Positions 34,701-43,858 of a stretch of 57,069 nt of DNA are shown here, piece by piece (position 1 is the first letter of the stretch; each line of letters begins with the position of its first letter). The translations under genes and the position numbers were made by a program. The DNA is from an uncultured Bacteroidales bacterium (GTDB taxonomy: Bacteria; Bacteroidota; Bacteroidia; Bacteroidales; P3). The stretch is from positions 1-57,069 of the forward strand of contig CALUNB010000010.1 of assembly GCA_944321885.1 (NCBI GenBank), given 5' to 3'. The notes beneath the pieces were generated by a model. That model was given only the letters and a program-made list of their open reading frames with translations, was not told the origin of the DNA and made no database searches.

Positions 34701-37700
34701 GCCACTTTGACCCGGAATCCCAACGAAGGGGTCTTCAACCTGGACGGAGCCTCTTATGTCCGGCTTCGGAATTTGAGTTTCTCGACTTCCAATTTGGACT
34801 TCCCTTCGGTCGTTCATGCCTATGATGCGGCCCATCATATCGAATTTTCGGGCTTGCGGGTTTATGCCGGACAGCCTTATGATTATAATTCGCAAATCGA
34901 CCTTTTGACGGCTTATGCCTCCACATCGAGCCCGACTTTGAATTGTAGTTATTTCCGAATCGAGGATTGCTATTTCGAGGGCGGGGATATCGGGTTGAAC
35001 CTGGGAGGGGCCGGAGTGGTGGCTTTGGGTCCGGCTTCCAAGATGCAGGAAGTGGAAATTTTGGACAACCAGTTCGTGAACCAAGGTTCAAAGGCTATGT
35101 ACTTGCATGAAATAGAGCATTTCCGTGTGGTGGGCAACACGATTCGTACCAATTTCGTTTATAGTTACAGCTATGACGGGATGGATTTGTACCGTGTGGG
35201 CTTGGCCTCGGAAATTTCGAGCAACAAGGTTGAACTGGATTTGCCTTCGGGAAAGTATGCTTCGGGGATTTACATGCGGCCTGTCTACGGGACGGCGGAA
35301 GCTCCGGTCCGGGTCTTCAACAACGTGGTTAACTTCAAACAGGCTTATGGCAATTCCTATGGGTTCGAGTTGGATGCCTATGGAACGGGTTATGTTTGCG
35401 AATATGTTGATATGGCGTATAATACGGTCCGCTTGGGTGGTGATTCGGAGGCGGCAAGTTCGGCGGCTTTCTTTGTCGGGAACGACGCGGCTCCCCGTGC
35501 GCTCTATGTTGTCAACAACCTCTTCCAGAACCAGGTAGGAGGCTATGTGTACCGGATGGCTAAGCCGGAAGACACGGCCGGTATCGATTGGGAGCGCAAT
35601 GGTTTGTACACTACGGCCGACACGGTAGAGGTTGGTCGCTTTGCCCGTATGGGTTCTGCGGAATGGGATTTCGGGCAGTGGTCTGCTTCCGTTCCGGGCG
35701 ACAAGGAGAGTCTCTTTGCCCGGGCCGGGTTCCTGAGCGACAACATGTTGGGTTTGAGGGTCTTGACGCCTTTCGACACGGCGGTTTCCTTGGCTTGGGT
35801 CCCGACCGACATCTTCGGGGTGGAACGTCCTTCGCAGTCGGCCACCTTGGGGGCTTACGAGTTTGAAGGGGATTTGGAAGAAGCGCCCGTGATGGCCGAA
35901 GGTTATCCTCAATGGCGGGCTGTGACGTCTTTCACCGCCGACATGGCCGTGAAGATGAGCCAGTCGGGTCATGTTTATGCACTCGTGCTGGAACCGGATT
36001 CAGTCGTACCGGCGGATTCGGTTTTGGCACACGGGAGAGTCTGGGAAACGGGACGGAACCAGGAAAGCCTGCTCCGTTTCGAAGGTCTGGAAGCCCGTCA
36101 TACCTACCGGATTTGTTTCGTGCTTGAAAATTACAACGGAGTCCGTACGGATGTGATGGTTTCGGATACGGTCCGGACGGATTTCCTGCCCACGGCTGTT
36201 TCCACTTTCGAGGATGTGGCTTTGGGAACCTCTTCGGCTTTCGAGGACGGCACGGCCCGGTTCGCAGGCTTCACGGTCGTGGAGGCAGATGCTTTGGGCG
36301 ATGCCCGGAACACGCCGCAGGGCAGTTACCGTGCCTTGGCTTTGGCCGATGCCCGGATTGACATCACCAATACTGATACGGGCTTGAACCTGACGGGTTT
36401 CTTCTACCGCAGCCCGGTGGATGCCTCCTTGAAGCTGTCCAACGGACGGGAATTGGCGTTGCCAGCCACGCCGGATTGGCATTATTTCAACCTGCGCGAC
36501 AAGGGGCGCGTGCGTTATTTGGAATTCAGCTGCACCGATAGCTTGTTCATTGATGATTTCAGTGGACAACCGCTTGAATTGCAGACAGGTTATTGGGCTT
36601 CGGATACGATTGTGAAACGGGGCACCGGACTGGTTTTGGCTTCTACGGCCTTTGGCGGCGTGCAGCCTTACATCTGGGCTTGGACCACGGTCGATGGTGA
36701 TACCCTTTCCCGGACTTCGGCGATGGAGGTTTTGGCCGAACGCAATGCCGTTTACAAGCTCGACCTCCGGGACGGCTGGAACCGCTCTGTTTCCAAACAG
36801 ATCCACGTCGTAGTCTTGGGCGGTGAAGGTGTGGCAGACTTCGAGGATTTGGCCTTGGAGCCGGAAAGCAACTGGCACGGTGAAACCGATGGGCTGGCGT
36901 ATTTCTACAGTGGTTCCTACCGTTTCACTAACTCGTATATGCAAAGTTGGGACTCCTGGTCGGGCTTCGCCTATGCCAATCAGTCGGATTCGACCTATAT
37001 CCCGGAATTGGGCTATGGAAACCAGTACAAGAATGCCGCCGGGGGTGGTGCCTTGGGTTCGGCTTCCTATGGGGTCGTGTTCGATTCGGGTGTGGTGGAC
37101 TTGTTGGAAGACGATGGGCAAGGTGTCGTGGTGGAGGGTTGCTATGCCACCAATAACGTGATGCTGCTCAATTCGGTACTTGCCGGGGATTCCTATGTGG
37201 GCGGACCTTTTTCGACCGGGGATTATTTCCGGGCGGTGTTCCGGGGCATCCGTCCCGAGGGAGACACCGCGTTCTTGGAATACTATCTGGCCGACTACCG
37301 TGATGCCGATACGAACGAACACTATGCGTTGCGGACTTGGGAATGGGTGGATTTGAGCGTTTTGGGTGCTATCAGCCGCTTGCAGGTCTCTTTCGAGGGT
37401 TCGCGTTACAACCAGTACGGCTTGACTTTGCCTGCTTACATGGCTTTGGACAAAATCGGGGCTGCACGTCCTGCCGGTACCCTTGTTTCTGACACCTTGG
37501 GTGTGGAAGGTCCTGAACGGCTTTGGGCTTTCGAGGATTTGTTCTCCTTGCCCGGGAACGGGAGTTGGAGCGTGCAAGTGGGCGAACCCGAGCGGGAGGG
37601 GGTGGCCTTGTTCGAAGTCATGGATGGGGCTTTGCAGATTACTCCTTTGCAGGAAGGGGATTGTGCGGTGGAATTGGAGGCGGTTCGCAATGGACGTAGC

Positions 37701-38015
37701 GCGTATGTGACATTGCGTGTCCATGTGAAGGAAGACGTGTCCAATGAACGTTTGGAAACGGAAGAAAGCCAAGGAATCTTGTCCGTTTACCCGGTTCCGG
37801 CCACCCGGTACGTGGATGTAGCCGTGGGTGAAGGGGCCGTTTGCCTTTCGGTCTTCGATTTGCAAGGGCGCCCATGTTTTGAACGCAAGGCAGGAGGCCT
37901 CGGTTTGGATCCGGTAATCCGTATTCCGGTGGAAAAGTGGACGGCTGGTGTTTATTTGCTGCGCGTGGTGGACAAGGATGGCCGGATGGTATCCCGGACT
38001 TTTGTCGTACGTTAA
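31722..38015 (+). CDS. T9SS-secreted CUB/beta-helix/DUF4465 surface protein
   Basis: 2097 residues with a signal peptide (FLIVKFLLLLGFSVSLALERVWA). Three CUB-like domains lie at about 60-180, 350-475 and 634-750 (each with FYDDGG/YDGGYYG, IYNG/IYSG and DGSLTFYFKK/DGSMTIVFKP). A right-handed beta-helix spans about 914-1280 (NLRLENGTYDEVVVV, then YVRLRNLSFS). An Fn3-like module lies at about 1388-1486 and a FEDVALG module at about 1493-1617. A DUF4465 domain is at about 1703-1918 (FEDLALEPESNWHG, SWSGFAYANQSD, FYLADYRDADT in variant form, WEWVDLSVLGA, PAYMALDKIGA). The type-A T9SS sorting domain occupies 2017-2097. DUF4465 is, from memory, the fold of Bacteroides BtuH cobalamin-binding lipoproteins. 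With a cobalamin riboswitch upstream, a role in corrinoid capture at the cell surface is my best inference. Confidence 0.85.
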   Translation: MERNFLIVKFLLLLGFSVSLALERVWAGPLDPWEPEAGGIPSLKEGKMILMASTPQTYVIGEETGFYDDGGPEGNISDNYEGYVVFTPQEPGKVIQLDLTALEIQNYPGLMSNNDILKIYNGQGVDENNLHTVVSDEKTLLGTLPMRFRSTAEDGSLTFYFKKVASLSKAGFEATVSQYRASDMRFVSANQFADTRLKALQGDSLLLLGWNIRTEDLLHPLSLQAVDLDFSESAPASLVDGGKIYFMGQDSVFDPLKAVETGSFSKEDLRDGKCSLVLDASKTGMREGSNYFYLEICVGYDAVDGNSLRAELNRLSLTNGSTNQDQTALPLASGSIAVENTYYTRSGENIKYFKNQIGFEPTPTSYSAYDYTMGEQVVRFIPVTEERFVQIRFSMFDLYDGGYYGSHDIFEIYSGDRNGALLWEYDGTDATRQGPDRILRSHAADGSMTIVFKPSSFTTGEGFRAEVAEYEPAPLDIDSASGFQAFSGDVMPGTSRQPLLGLRLDVFGTLETLKWTGLTAHWKEGCESAIEQAALYLTETSVFDTNYRIAQSTVASATTSFNGDLALEEGSYWFWLVVDTKPKAESGTVVDASWSGLTTSRGRDYAIADADPDGAMSLKMMYNLQNGKNEDVLVDGLLMFYDDGGPEASYTMDAFNGKVTFNPVGAGKVIRMKFLEFETYSTTHVLSVYSGSDTLEQNRIGAYSYRTMPEVRLISQSPDGKMSVQFIKPRSTYGSMPDGWAIEVEAVVPSPLALESVRVSALEPDFVGAYSQNVEALMLRLEPVGDTGTCRVDGLVLDLGSTDVPLKNLRAYFLGTDTVFSMGLSEANFLGQVDSVPVGAGQVRLQAAEGSVNPARMPFEQPYYMVVMYDLGEAGAGDRIEIGLDSVYSGSVALKVDAPSTLHVVQEGIHGDFIVGVSAEADFESLGDAIRHISSGVDGPVNLRLENGTYDEVVVVPAIPGLSENNFLTIESQSGCAEDVLIASDDYDEYLDFATLTRNPNEGVFNLDGASYVRLRNLSFSTSNLDFPSVVHAYDAAHHIEFSGLRVYAGQPYDYNSQIDLLTAYASTSSPTLNCSYFRIEDCYFEGGDIGLNLGGAGVVALGPASKMQEVEILDNQFVNQGSKAMYLHEIEHFRVVGNTIRTNFVYSYSYDGMDLYRVGLASEISSNKVELDLPSGKYASGIYMRPVYGTAEAPVRVFNNVVNFKQAYGNSYGFELDAYGTGYVCEYVDMAYNTVRLGGDSEAASSAAFFVGNDAAPRALYVVNNLFQNQVGGYVYRMAKPEDTAGIDWERNGLYTTADTVEVGRFARMGSAEWDFGQWSASVPGDKESLFARAGFLSDNMLGLRVLTPFDTAVSLAWVPTDIFGVERPSQSATLGAYEFEGDLEEAPVMAEGYPQWRAVTSFTADMAVKMSQSGHVYALVLEPDSVVPADSVLAHGRVWETGRNQESLLRFEGLEARHTYRICFVLENYNGVRTDVMVSDTVRTDFLPTAVSTFEDVALGTSSAFEDGTARFAGFTVVEADALGDARNTPQGSYRALALADARIDITNTDTGLNLTGFFYRSPVDASLKLSNGRELALPATPDWHYFNLRDKGRVRYLEFSCTDSLFIDDFSGQPLELQTGYWASDTIVKRGTGLVLASTAFGGVQPYIWAWTTVDGDTLSRTSAMEVLAERNAVYKLDLRDGWNRSVSKQIHVVVLGGEGVADFEDLALEPESNWHGETDGLAYFYSGSYRFTNSYMQSWDSWSGFAYANQSDSTYIPELGYGNQYKNAAGGGALGSASYGVVFDSGVVDLLEDDGQGVVVEGCYATNNVMLLNSVLAGDSYVGGPFSTGDYFRAVFRGIRPEGDTAFLEYYLADYRDADTNEHYALRTWEWVDLSVLGAISRLQVSFEGSRYNQYGLTLPAYMALDKIGAARPAGTLVSDTLGVEGPERLWAFEDLFSLPGNGSWSVQVGEPEREGVALFEVMDGALQITPLQEGDCAVELEAVRNGRSAYVTLRVHVKEDVSNERLETEESQGILSVYPVPATRYVDVAVGEGAVCLSVFDLQGRPCFERKAGGLGLDPVIRIPVEKWTAGVYLLRVVDKDGRMVSRTFVVR

Positions 38016-38019
38016 ATCT

Positions 38020-38382
38020 CGGCGGTTTGTCATAACGGGCAATCTGCTGCGTTGCTTTGGTGTCACCGAAAACAGGCTGCACCTCGGCCAAACTCAAACC
38101 TACCGGTTTGGTTCGGCGCTCGGTTTGCACTGTTTTTCGAGACTCGAACTCAGTCACGAACCGCAGTGCGAGCCGAACGCAGAGGGCAAGTTTACTTGCA
38201 CTATGCTGAGGCGAAGCCTGCGCTCGCTGCGGAGCAGCAACAGTGCGAGCCGAACGCAGAGGGCAAGTTTACTTGCACTATGCTGAGGCGAAGCCTGCGC
38301 TCGCTGCGAAGCAGCAGCTTCAGTACGCTCCTTCGTTCTCGCTCTCAGCGCCTTGCATCTCACCCATTCTGACAAACCGCCG
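38020..38382. repeat. Family-A intergenic repeat, copy 3, with internal 77-bp tandem
   Basis: The ends are CGGCGGTTTGTCATAACGGG (38020) and, reverse-complemented, CGGCGGTTTGTCAGAATGGG (ending 38382), the clearest inverted pair of the family. A 77-bp unit starting GTGCGAGCCGAACGCAGAGG is repeated in tandem at 38166 and 38243, with few differences in the second copy. Outside the right end, TTTTATTTTGACAC extends the similarity to about 38408. It lies between convergent T9SS genes and encodes nothing. Confidence 0.9.
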
Positions 38383-38428
38383 AAAGTGTCATGAAGATTT
38401 TATTTTGACACGGTTTCATTTAGCGGGC

Positions 38429-41400
38429 CTACTCTGTGATTTCAACTTTGAAAATCAAAGGATATCCGGGTAGGTCCGCTTTTATCAAGTATAGACCCGC
38501 AGGCCAGTCGGAAACCGGCAGCCCGGTTTGTGCATCGGGTCGTGCCAGACGGTGTACCAGCTGTCCTTTCATGTTGAAAATCTCGATTTGTTCCAAGGGC
38601 AGGCCCGGATTCTGGATATACAGGATGTCGCGTGCCGGATTAGGATAAATGCGGAGACTGGGGGCTTCTTCCTTGGTTTGGTTCGCCAAACCTCTGATTT
38701 CAATCCGGTTGGACGGTCCGGATTCCCCGCAGGAATTACGGGAAGTGGCATGGTAAATCCCATTGGACGTCACCCGTAGTTCCATTCCGGTTTCATTTTC
38801 CATAGGTTGGTCGTCCTTGTACCATTGGTTCCTCGTTTGATTGGAAAAGAGAATTTTCTTCCCGTCTTCTTCCCTTTCGTCAATAACGGGAGCCGACGCT
38901 GGCGGCAAAACTTCAAGATGGAGGCTGTAGATGCTGTCACAGCCCGAGGAGCTCAGGTAAAATTCATCGTACCGGCCGCTCTCCTTGTACTCTTTGCCTC
39001 CGAAGAAAACGCTGGTACCGTGACAGATGACGGTGTCGAGTTCGAAAAGGTAGTTAGGATGGACTTCCAGTTTGAGGACGACCAAACTGTCAATGCCTTC
39101 TTCGTTTTGCAGAATCTGTTCATAGAGTCCGCTTTGGCTCAATTCCTGTCCATGGAAAAGATAAATTTCTCCTTGGCAGATGCTTGTGTCTATGAAATGG
39201 CTCGAACCCGTTTCCTGGAGCCGGAACTCGTAAGCGTTCAGCCCCGCCTTGTTGGCATGGCTTCTGGCATGGAAGCCGAAATAGTAAACCCCTTCTTCCA
39301 AGATGCTTATCGTATCGGCAAGCGGGATCTGGGGAAAAAAGAAAAACTCCTTGGAAACCAATTCCTGGCCAGCCTCCAAGAGGGAGGATGTGAGTTCTTC
39401 CATGCTGGGCAAGGAAGCGGGAATGTTGCCGGGAAAGAGGTAAAGCGCCACCCCTTCGGGCAAGATTCTGTCTTGTGCGCCCACCAAGGCGTCCACGGCA
39501 TAAAGTCCGGGTTCGAGGTGCAAGGCAGGCAAAAGCAGGAGGTCGTCCGAGGCGTTCTGCGGATTCGGAGGGCAATGATAGGCTTGTTCTTGGCGTTCCC
39601 ATGTCAGTCCGTCCTGATTAAGGTCGAAGCAGGAAAACCAAGGCTCCGTGCTGTCCACATGCTTGAAATTGAAAGACATCGGGGCTTCCAGCGCCTTGTA
39701 ATGTTCCACTTGCAGCCGGGTTTGGTTGTTCCCTGTCGCAACCTCACCTTCGGCCTTTAAGGAAAGTTCGAACTCGAAAGTCCCGTACTCTTCCAAGGCT
39801 ATTTTTGAGCCAAAGACGGAAAAGCGGCTTTGTCCAGCGGTCAAGGGGTTGGTCTTGAAGTCGATACATAGGATAAGGCTGTCCGGGGAAACGGCCAAGG
39901 GGCTGAGGTTCCGGAGCACGACTTGTACGGGGCCTTGGAAATCCGAAACCCCGGTATTGGTCAGCTTGAAACCGATTCCCAAGCTGTCGCAGTCGCCAAG
40001 GGCAATCCGGGGCCGGGAAAGTCCGATTTGCAAATCGGTTTCATGGATCGGGTTGATTTCCAGGGCATCCACGAAGATATTGCCGCCCTTGTCCCCGATG
40101 GCTTCAAAATAAATGCGGCCTTGCGGGAAGGCGGGAATCCGGTAAGTGTAGGGGTACCATCCCCGGAGCAGGCTGTCGGGAAGGTTCTGGTCAATCGTGT
40201 CGATTGGGAAGTATTCGCCCGGATAACGTTCATCGGTATATCCGACAATCATCTTTTCATCGTTGTAACCTTGGTTTTGCCGGTAGTGTTGGAAGGATAG
40301 TTCGATGCAGGGGGCGGACTGCAACGAGGGTGTCAGCACACGGGTCTGGGTTCCCCGGCCAAGGGCAAAACTGAAAAAGTAAAGGTAGTTTCCACCTTGG
40401 AAGGCTTCGATGCCCGAATTCCCTACACTCCAATAATAGTCCGCCGTGGCATGGGGGACGAGGATTTCTTCCTCCCAACAAGGCGGGAAAAGCTCCCCGG
40501 GAGGCAGATTTTCAAAGTTTTCCGCATAAGGGAGGGAAAAGACGGGACAAGGGGTGGAAAAATGGGTGGAAACCGCTTGGCTGGTGTCGCCTAAGGGACA
40601 AATGGCATGGACATCGACCTGGTACCGGCTTCCGGGTTCCAAATTCTCCAAAACGATTTCGCTTTGAGGGCAATGCTGTATCCGGGAACTGCCGGAAGCC
40701 GCTTGGTAACGAACCCGGTAAGTATATTCGTCTTCCCGATCGTGTCCCCAATCCAAACGGGCCGTGGAAGCGGTAAGTTCCAGAACTTGGATCTCTTGGA
40801 CCGGGTGGTTGCAGACGCCGGTGGAAAAACGGCTGAGGCTTTCATCGCTGGTGTCGCCTTGGGGACAGACTGCTGCAAGCCGGATTTCGTATTCGGTACC
40901 GGATTCGAGATTTTCGAGCCGGACCGGATTCTCCAGGCTTGGAATCGAGTGGATTTCCTTGGGCGCGTCTGCCGGATAGTAGGAAATCTTATGCGCGGAG
41001 GCACCTGATTTCCAGGATAAAACGGCTTCGTGCGCTTCGATGCCGGAGACTGTCAGGTCGTAAGGGCGGGAGCAGGAGGCCGGGGTGCGGACTTGCACGT
41101 TGTCGATACCGATGATTCCGAAACCGAAATTGCTGACTGCTTCAAAAACCACTTGCAGTTGGTTCCCGCCTTGGATTTCCACTTCCTTTGTCCCGGTTTT
41201 GCGGTTTTGTCGCAGTTCGAGTTCGAACACCGTGTCTGCCCAATCCCTGCCGTTGTAAAGGTTGTGCGCCAAGGTATCGTAGGTCCGTCCGGCATCACGG
41301 GTCAGGTAAACGGCAAGGATGGAGGGGCTTATGCTCTTGTGCCCTTCGGTATTGACGTATCGGAAGGAAAGCTGGAGCTTTGTCTGCCCGGAGATATGGA

Positions 41401-42634
41401 GGAAGGGGGAACGGAGGTAGTTGTTTTTGCCGGTTTTTGAAAGTTTGCTATCGAACATCATGTAGTTGCCGGAGGAATGGAGGCCGTTCCATTCGTGGTC
41501 ATAGACCGAATGCCAGCGGTATCCGGGATGGGTCTCGCTTCCGCTTGAATTGTCCCAGCATTCCGGGATTCCTCCCTCTTCGGTGAAATTGAAATTCTCG
41601 CGGAACGGCAAGGTTTGGAGACCACAGGCGGTTTTGAACCGCAGTTCCGTGGCTGAGCTGGTGTCTTGGTCCGGGCAGAGGCTGCGGACAAGCACCTGGT
41701 AGCCTGTGTTGCTTTGCAAACCGGGGAGGACAGCCGGACTTTGGAGGCTGTGGAGACTCTGCCAGCCGTCCAAGCCGCTTTGCACGTTCTGGAAGTTTAC
41801 CGGCTGGTTTGCTTCGGCTGTGTCACCGGGAACTTTCCGGTAGGAAATGATGGCTTCCCCGCTTGGATTCTCGTGTTCCACCAAGGCGGAATGCTCCTCG
41901 ACGGCTTGTATCCGGGCCGATACGGGTTCATGACAGGAAACGACCGAAAGATCATCGATGTAGATGCCGTACCTGTTTTTTTCAGAATGCACGAGGAACC
42001 CGATATGGACAGTCTCGCCTTGGAAATCCGAAAGGTCGATGCTGATTTTCTGGTACTCGTCCAGGACCGACTCCCGGATGATGTAGAGCGGGAATTCCTG
42101 CAAGGCCATGATATCGTTGCCCGAAGTGGAAAGGTAAACACTGAGGTTCTCGGGATTCACATCGGTCCTGACCCGGTAGAAAAATTCCAGGGTGGCTGCT
42201 TTGTCCAAGTAAAGGGCGGGTGAAACCAACCAGTCCCAGGCCTCCTTGTCAGGGTTGAAGCTGTAAAAGGCACATTGGCCGGAGCGGGCTTTTTCCCCGC
42301 TTGTTTCCCATGTAATCCCGTCTTGGTTGGCATCGTAGGCTGTCCATCCGGGCGGAAGGCCGTTGTCCAAGCCGTCGAAATCCTCTACAAAGGGAAGCTG
42401 GTAAATGGGAGGTGGTTGGTCGGAATCCAAGGGGAAGAACGACCGGGCATGGACGAGGCTCGATGACGCCAGGCCCGTAGCGAGGAAAAAGGCCAAGAGG
42501 GAAACCTGTTTGAAGAACCGTGCCATGTGGTTCAAGAGTCCGCTTTGCGCGTTTTGGTTGTTTTCCCCTCTTTGTCCCGGTTCGTGCCGCCGGGTGCGCG
42601 GGGATTTGTTCTCCAGGGTGTCTGTAGTGTTCAT
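38429..42634 (-). CDS. T9SS-secreted choice-of-anchor/Fn3 adhesin
   Basis: 1401 residues from 42634. A hydrophobic export signal starts at MARFFKQVSLLAFFLATG, so a start at 42526 (1365 residues) is also credible. Four cleaved-adhesin/choice-of-anchor-J-like modules lie at about 79-230, 342-515, 700-865 and 980-1140 (LPFVEDFDG, LPFRENFNF, LPYAENFEN; each with W...SP-L). Fn3-like modules sit between them (about 235-330 and 517-690, LENLESGTEYEIRLAAVCPQGDTS). Two ICxGxxYxFxG...GxDS modules lie at about 1147-1245. The type-A T9SS sorting domain is at about 1325-1401 (LRIYPNPARDILYIQ, GLYLIKAD). The choice-of-anchor domains resemble those of gingipain/haemagglutinin adhesin regions. No protease domain is seen. 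Predicted surface adhesin; its ligand is unknown. Confidence 0.88.
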   Translation of the reverse strand: MNTTDTLENKSPRTRRHEPGQRGENNQNAQSGLLNHMARFFKQVSLLAFFLATGLASSSLVHARSFFPLDSDQPPPIYQLPFVEDFDGLDNGLPPGWTAYDANQDGITWETSGEKARSGQCAFYSFNPDKEAWDWLVSPALYLDKAATLEFFYRVRTDVNPENLSVYLSTSGNDIMALQEFPLYIIRESVLDEYQKISIDLSDFQGETVHIGFLVHSEKNRYGIYIDDLSVVSCHEPVSARIQAVEEHSALVEHENPSGEAIISYRKVPGDTAEANQPVNFQNVQSGLDGWQSLHSLQSPAVLPGLQSNTGYQVLVRSLCPDQDTSSATELRFKTACGLQTLPFRENFNFTEEGGIPECWDNSSGSETHPGYRWHSVYDHEWNGLHSSGNYMMFDSKLSKTGKNNYLRSPFLHISGQTKLQLSFRYVNTEGHKSISPSILAVYLTRDAGRTYDTLAHNLYNGRDWADTVFELELRQNRKTGTKEVEIQGGNQLQVVFEAVSNFGFGIIGIDNVQVRTPASCSRPYDLTVSGIEAHEAVLSWKSGASAHKISYYPADAPKEIHSIPSLENPVRLENLESGTEYEIRLAAVCPQGDTSDESLSRFSTGVCNHPVQEIQVLELTASTARLDWGHDREDEYTYRVRYQAASGSSRIQHCPQSEIVLENLEPGSRYQVDVHAICPLGDTSQAVSTHFSTPCPVFSLPYAENFENLPPGELFPPCWEEEILVPHATADYYWSVGNSGIEAFQGGNYLYFFSFALGRGTQTRVLTPSLQSAPCIELSFQHYRQNQGYNDEKMIVGYTDERYPGEYFPIDTIDQNLPDSLLRGWYPYTYRIPAFPQGRIYFEAIGDKGGNIFVDALEINPIHETDLQIGLSRPRIALGDCDSLGIGFKLTNTGVSDFQGPVQVVLRNLSPLAVSPDSLILCIDFKTNPLTAGQSRFSVFGSKIALEEYGTFEFELSLKAEGEVATGNNQTRLQVEHYKALEAPMSFNFKHVDSTEPWFSCFDLNQDGLTWERQEQAYHCPPNPQNASDDLLLLPALHLEPGLYAVDALVGAQDRILPEGVALYLFPGNIPASLPSMEELTSSLLEAGQELVSKEFFFFPQIPLADTISILEEGVYYFGFHARSHANKAGLNAYEFRLQETGSSHFIDTSICQGEIYLFHGQELSQSGLYEQILQNEEGIDSLVVLKLEVHPNYLFELDTVICHGTSVFFGGKEYKESGRYDEFYLSSSGCDSIYSLHLEVLPPASAPVIDEREEDGKKILFSNQTRNQWYKDDQPMENETGMELRVTSNGIYHATSRNSCGESGPSNRIEIRGLANQTKEEAPSLRIYPNPARDILYIQNPGLPLEQIEIFNMKGQLVHRLARPDAQTGLPVSDWPAGLYLIKADLPGYPLIFKVEITE

Positions 42635-42665
42635 TTGCTGTGTTTTTATGGAGATTGTTTTTGGG

Positions 42666-43460
42666 TTATTGAAGGCGTTTGGGTGTTCCTCCGGTAGTTT
42701 TCGAAGAGGCTTCCCTGTTGTCCGGAACTCCTTTCGTGCTGTCCGGGGGCCCTCCTTTATTGCCCGGGGCGCTTTCCAAGCTCAGATAGGGTTCGAGTCG
42801 GGCGAAGGTGCCCGAATCCATAAGGTTGACCCGGCGGATTTGTTGCAATTGGGAAAAGTTTCCATGTTTGAGGCGGTGCAAGTAGATTTCCTTGGCTTGG
42901 TAGTAATCGAGATAGGGATGGGTCCTCAAGGTGTAGAGGTCCGCTTGGTTGATTTTCAGCGGTCTTGGTTTCTGTTGCCGCAGATAGACGGAGGGGAGGA
43001 TGCGTTGGAACAAAAGGGAGTCGATACCCCAGACCTCGCGCAGCTGGTCGAGCCGGACGAAACCTCCCAGACGTTCGCGGTAGGCCACAATCCGCCGGGC
43101 GTAGGCGGGCCCGATACCCCGCAATTGTTGGAAATCGAGGGTATCGGCTTGGTTGAGTTCGAGTTTGAATTCCTTTTTTATCATATAAGAGGGTGGTTTG
43201 TAGGTGGTCCGGTATGCCGGATTGGTATCGGCCGGGTATTTTGGGCCGGAGGAACCCGGGGATGTCCGGTTTGATGTCCAGGTGGTTTGTTTTGCTCCAT
43301 CCTGCGGGAGTAATTCCGTCAAGATCCTGCCTGTTTCGGCGGAAAACTTCCATTCCTTGGCGGGTCTGACCACACCCCAGGCACGCAGGGCGGTAGTTGC
43401 CGCGATGCAGAGTAGAAGGATTCGGATGGACCGGCGGTCTCCTTTGGTGAGGGCGAACAT
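42666..43460 (-). CDS. Helix-hairpin-helix (ComEA-like) protein
   Basis: 264 residues. The N-terminus MFALTKGDRRSIRILLLCIAATTAL gives a basic stretch and one membrane helix. Residues about 100-250 contain repeated helix-hairpin-helix motifs: ELNQADTLDFQQLRGIGPAYARRIVAYRERLGGFVRLDQL and a second KINQADLYTLRTHPYLDYYQAKEIYLHR. Membrane-attached HHH proteins of this type are common in Bacteroidota and are named for ComEA, the DNA-uptake receptor, although their role here is unproven. The frame is open up to 43733, but those residues look non-coding, so I start at 43460. It follows the T9SS adhesin start by 31 bp (or 140 bp if the shorter adhesin is right). The proline/glycine-rich C-tail is poorly conserved. 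Confidence 0.82.
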   Translation of the reverse strand: MFALTKGDRRSIRILLLCIAATTALRAWGVVRPAKEWKFSAETGRILTELLPQDGAKQTTWTSNRTSPGSSGPKYPADTNPAYRTTYKPPSYMIKKEFKLELNQADTLDFQQLRGIGPAYARRIVAYRERLGGFVRLDQLREVWGIDSLLFQRILPSVYLRQQKPRPLKINQADLYTLRTHPYLDYYQAKEIYLHRLKHGNFSQLQQIRRVNLMDSGTFARLEPYLSLESAPGNKGGPPDSTKGVPDNREASSKTTGGTPKRLQ

Positions 43461-43858
43461 GTAGCTGAACCGGAGCAGCCGGGTCCGGAGCCGTGCCCCA
43501 CCGCCGCGAAACAGGCTGTGCAAAAGGAAGGGGAGACCTCCGGGGAGAGGAAATGGCTTCTTTTTTTTCTGCGTCCGGTTTTCCGGGCAAGGTTCCTTCC
43601 GGACCGGAGGGAAAAGATGTCGGGCTGTTTCGGAGGGCATGGCGGGCGGTTTTGGTCGCTTGTTTTTCCAATACCCTATATACGCCCGGCTTTGGATTTT
43701 ATCGAAGGAAATTCTTGGAAACCGGCTTCGCAAGTTGCCGTGGGCTGCTTTTCAGGGAACCGGGCGCTATGGAGCCGAAGAAAAATGTGAAGAAAAATGC
43801 CCTGGAATCGAGGTCATGCAAAAGAAAAGTTATAATTTCGCCCAGTGGATTCATGGTT
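43461..43858. other. Divergent intergenic region between HHH and SDR genes
   Basis: 398 bp. The minus-strand HHH frame runs on to 43733 and the plus-strand SDR frame is open back to 43493. Neither extension resembles its family, so I treat the region as regulatory. TATAATTTCG at 43830 is a one-mismatch -7 box about 20 bp before the SDR start. Nothing else stands out. Confidence 0.5.

Noticed and set aside
31755..35084. Open reading frame of 1109 codons on the strand opposite the CUB/DUF4465 gene
   Set aside because: It mirrors the codon structure of the real plus-strand gene, has no recognisable domain or signal and lies wholly inside it. Long antisense frames also occur opposite the other giant genes (23507-26392, 16562-18343, 36000-38066).
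43461..43733. N-terminal extension of the HHH protein
   Set aside because: The extra 91 residues are rich in Pro/Arg/Lys without family similarity. The MFALTKGDRR start fits the usual N-terminus.
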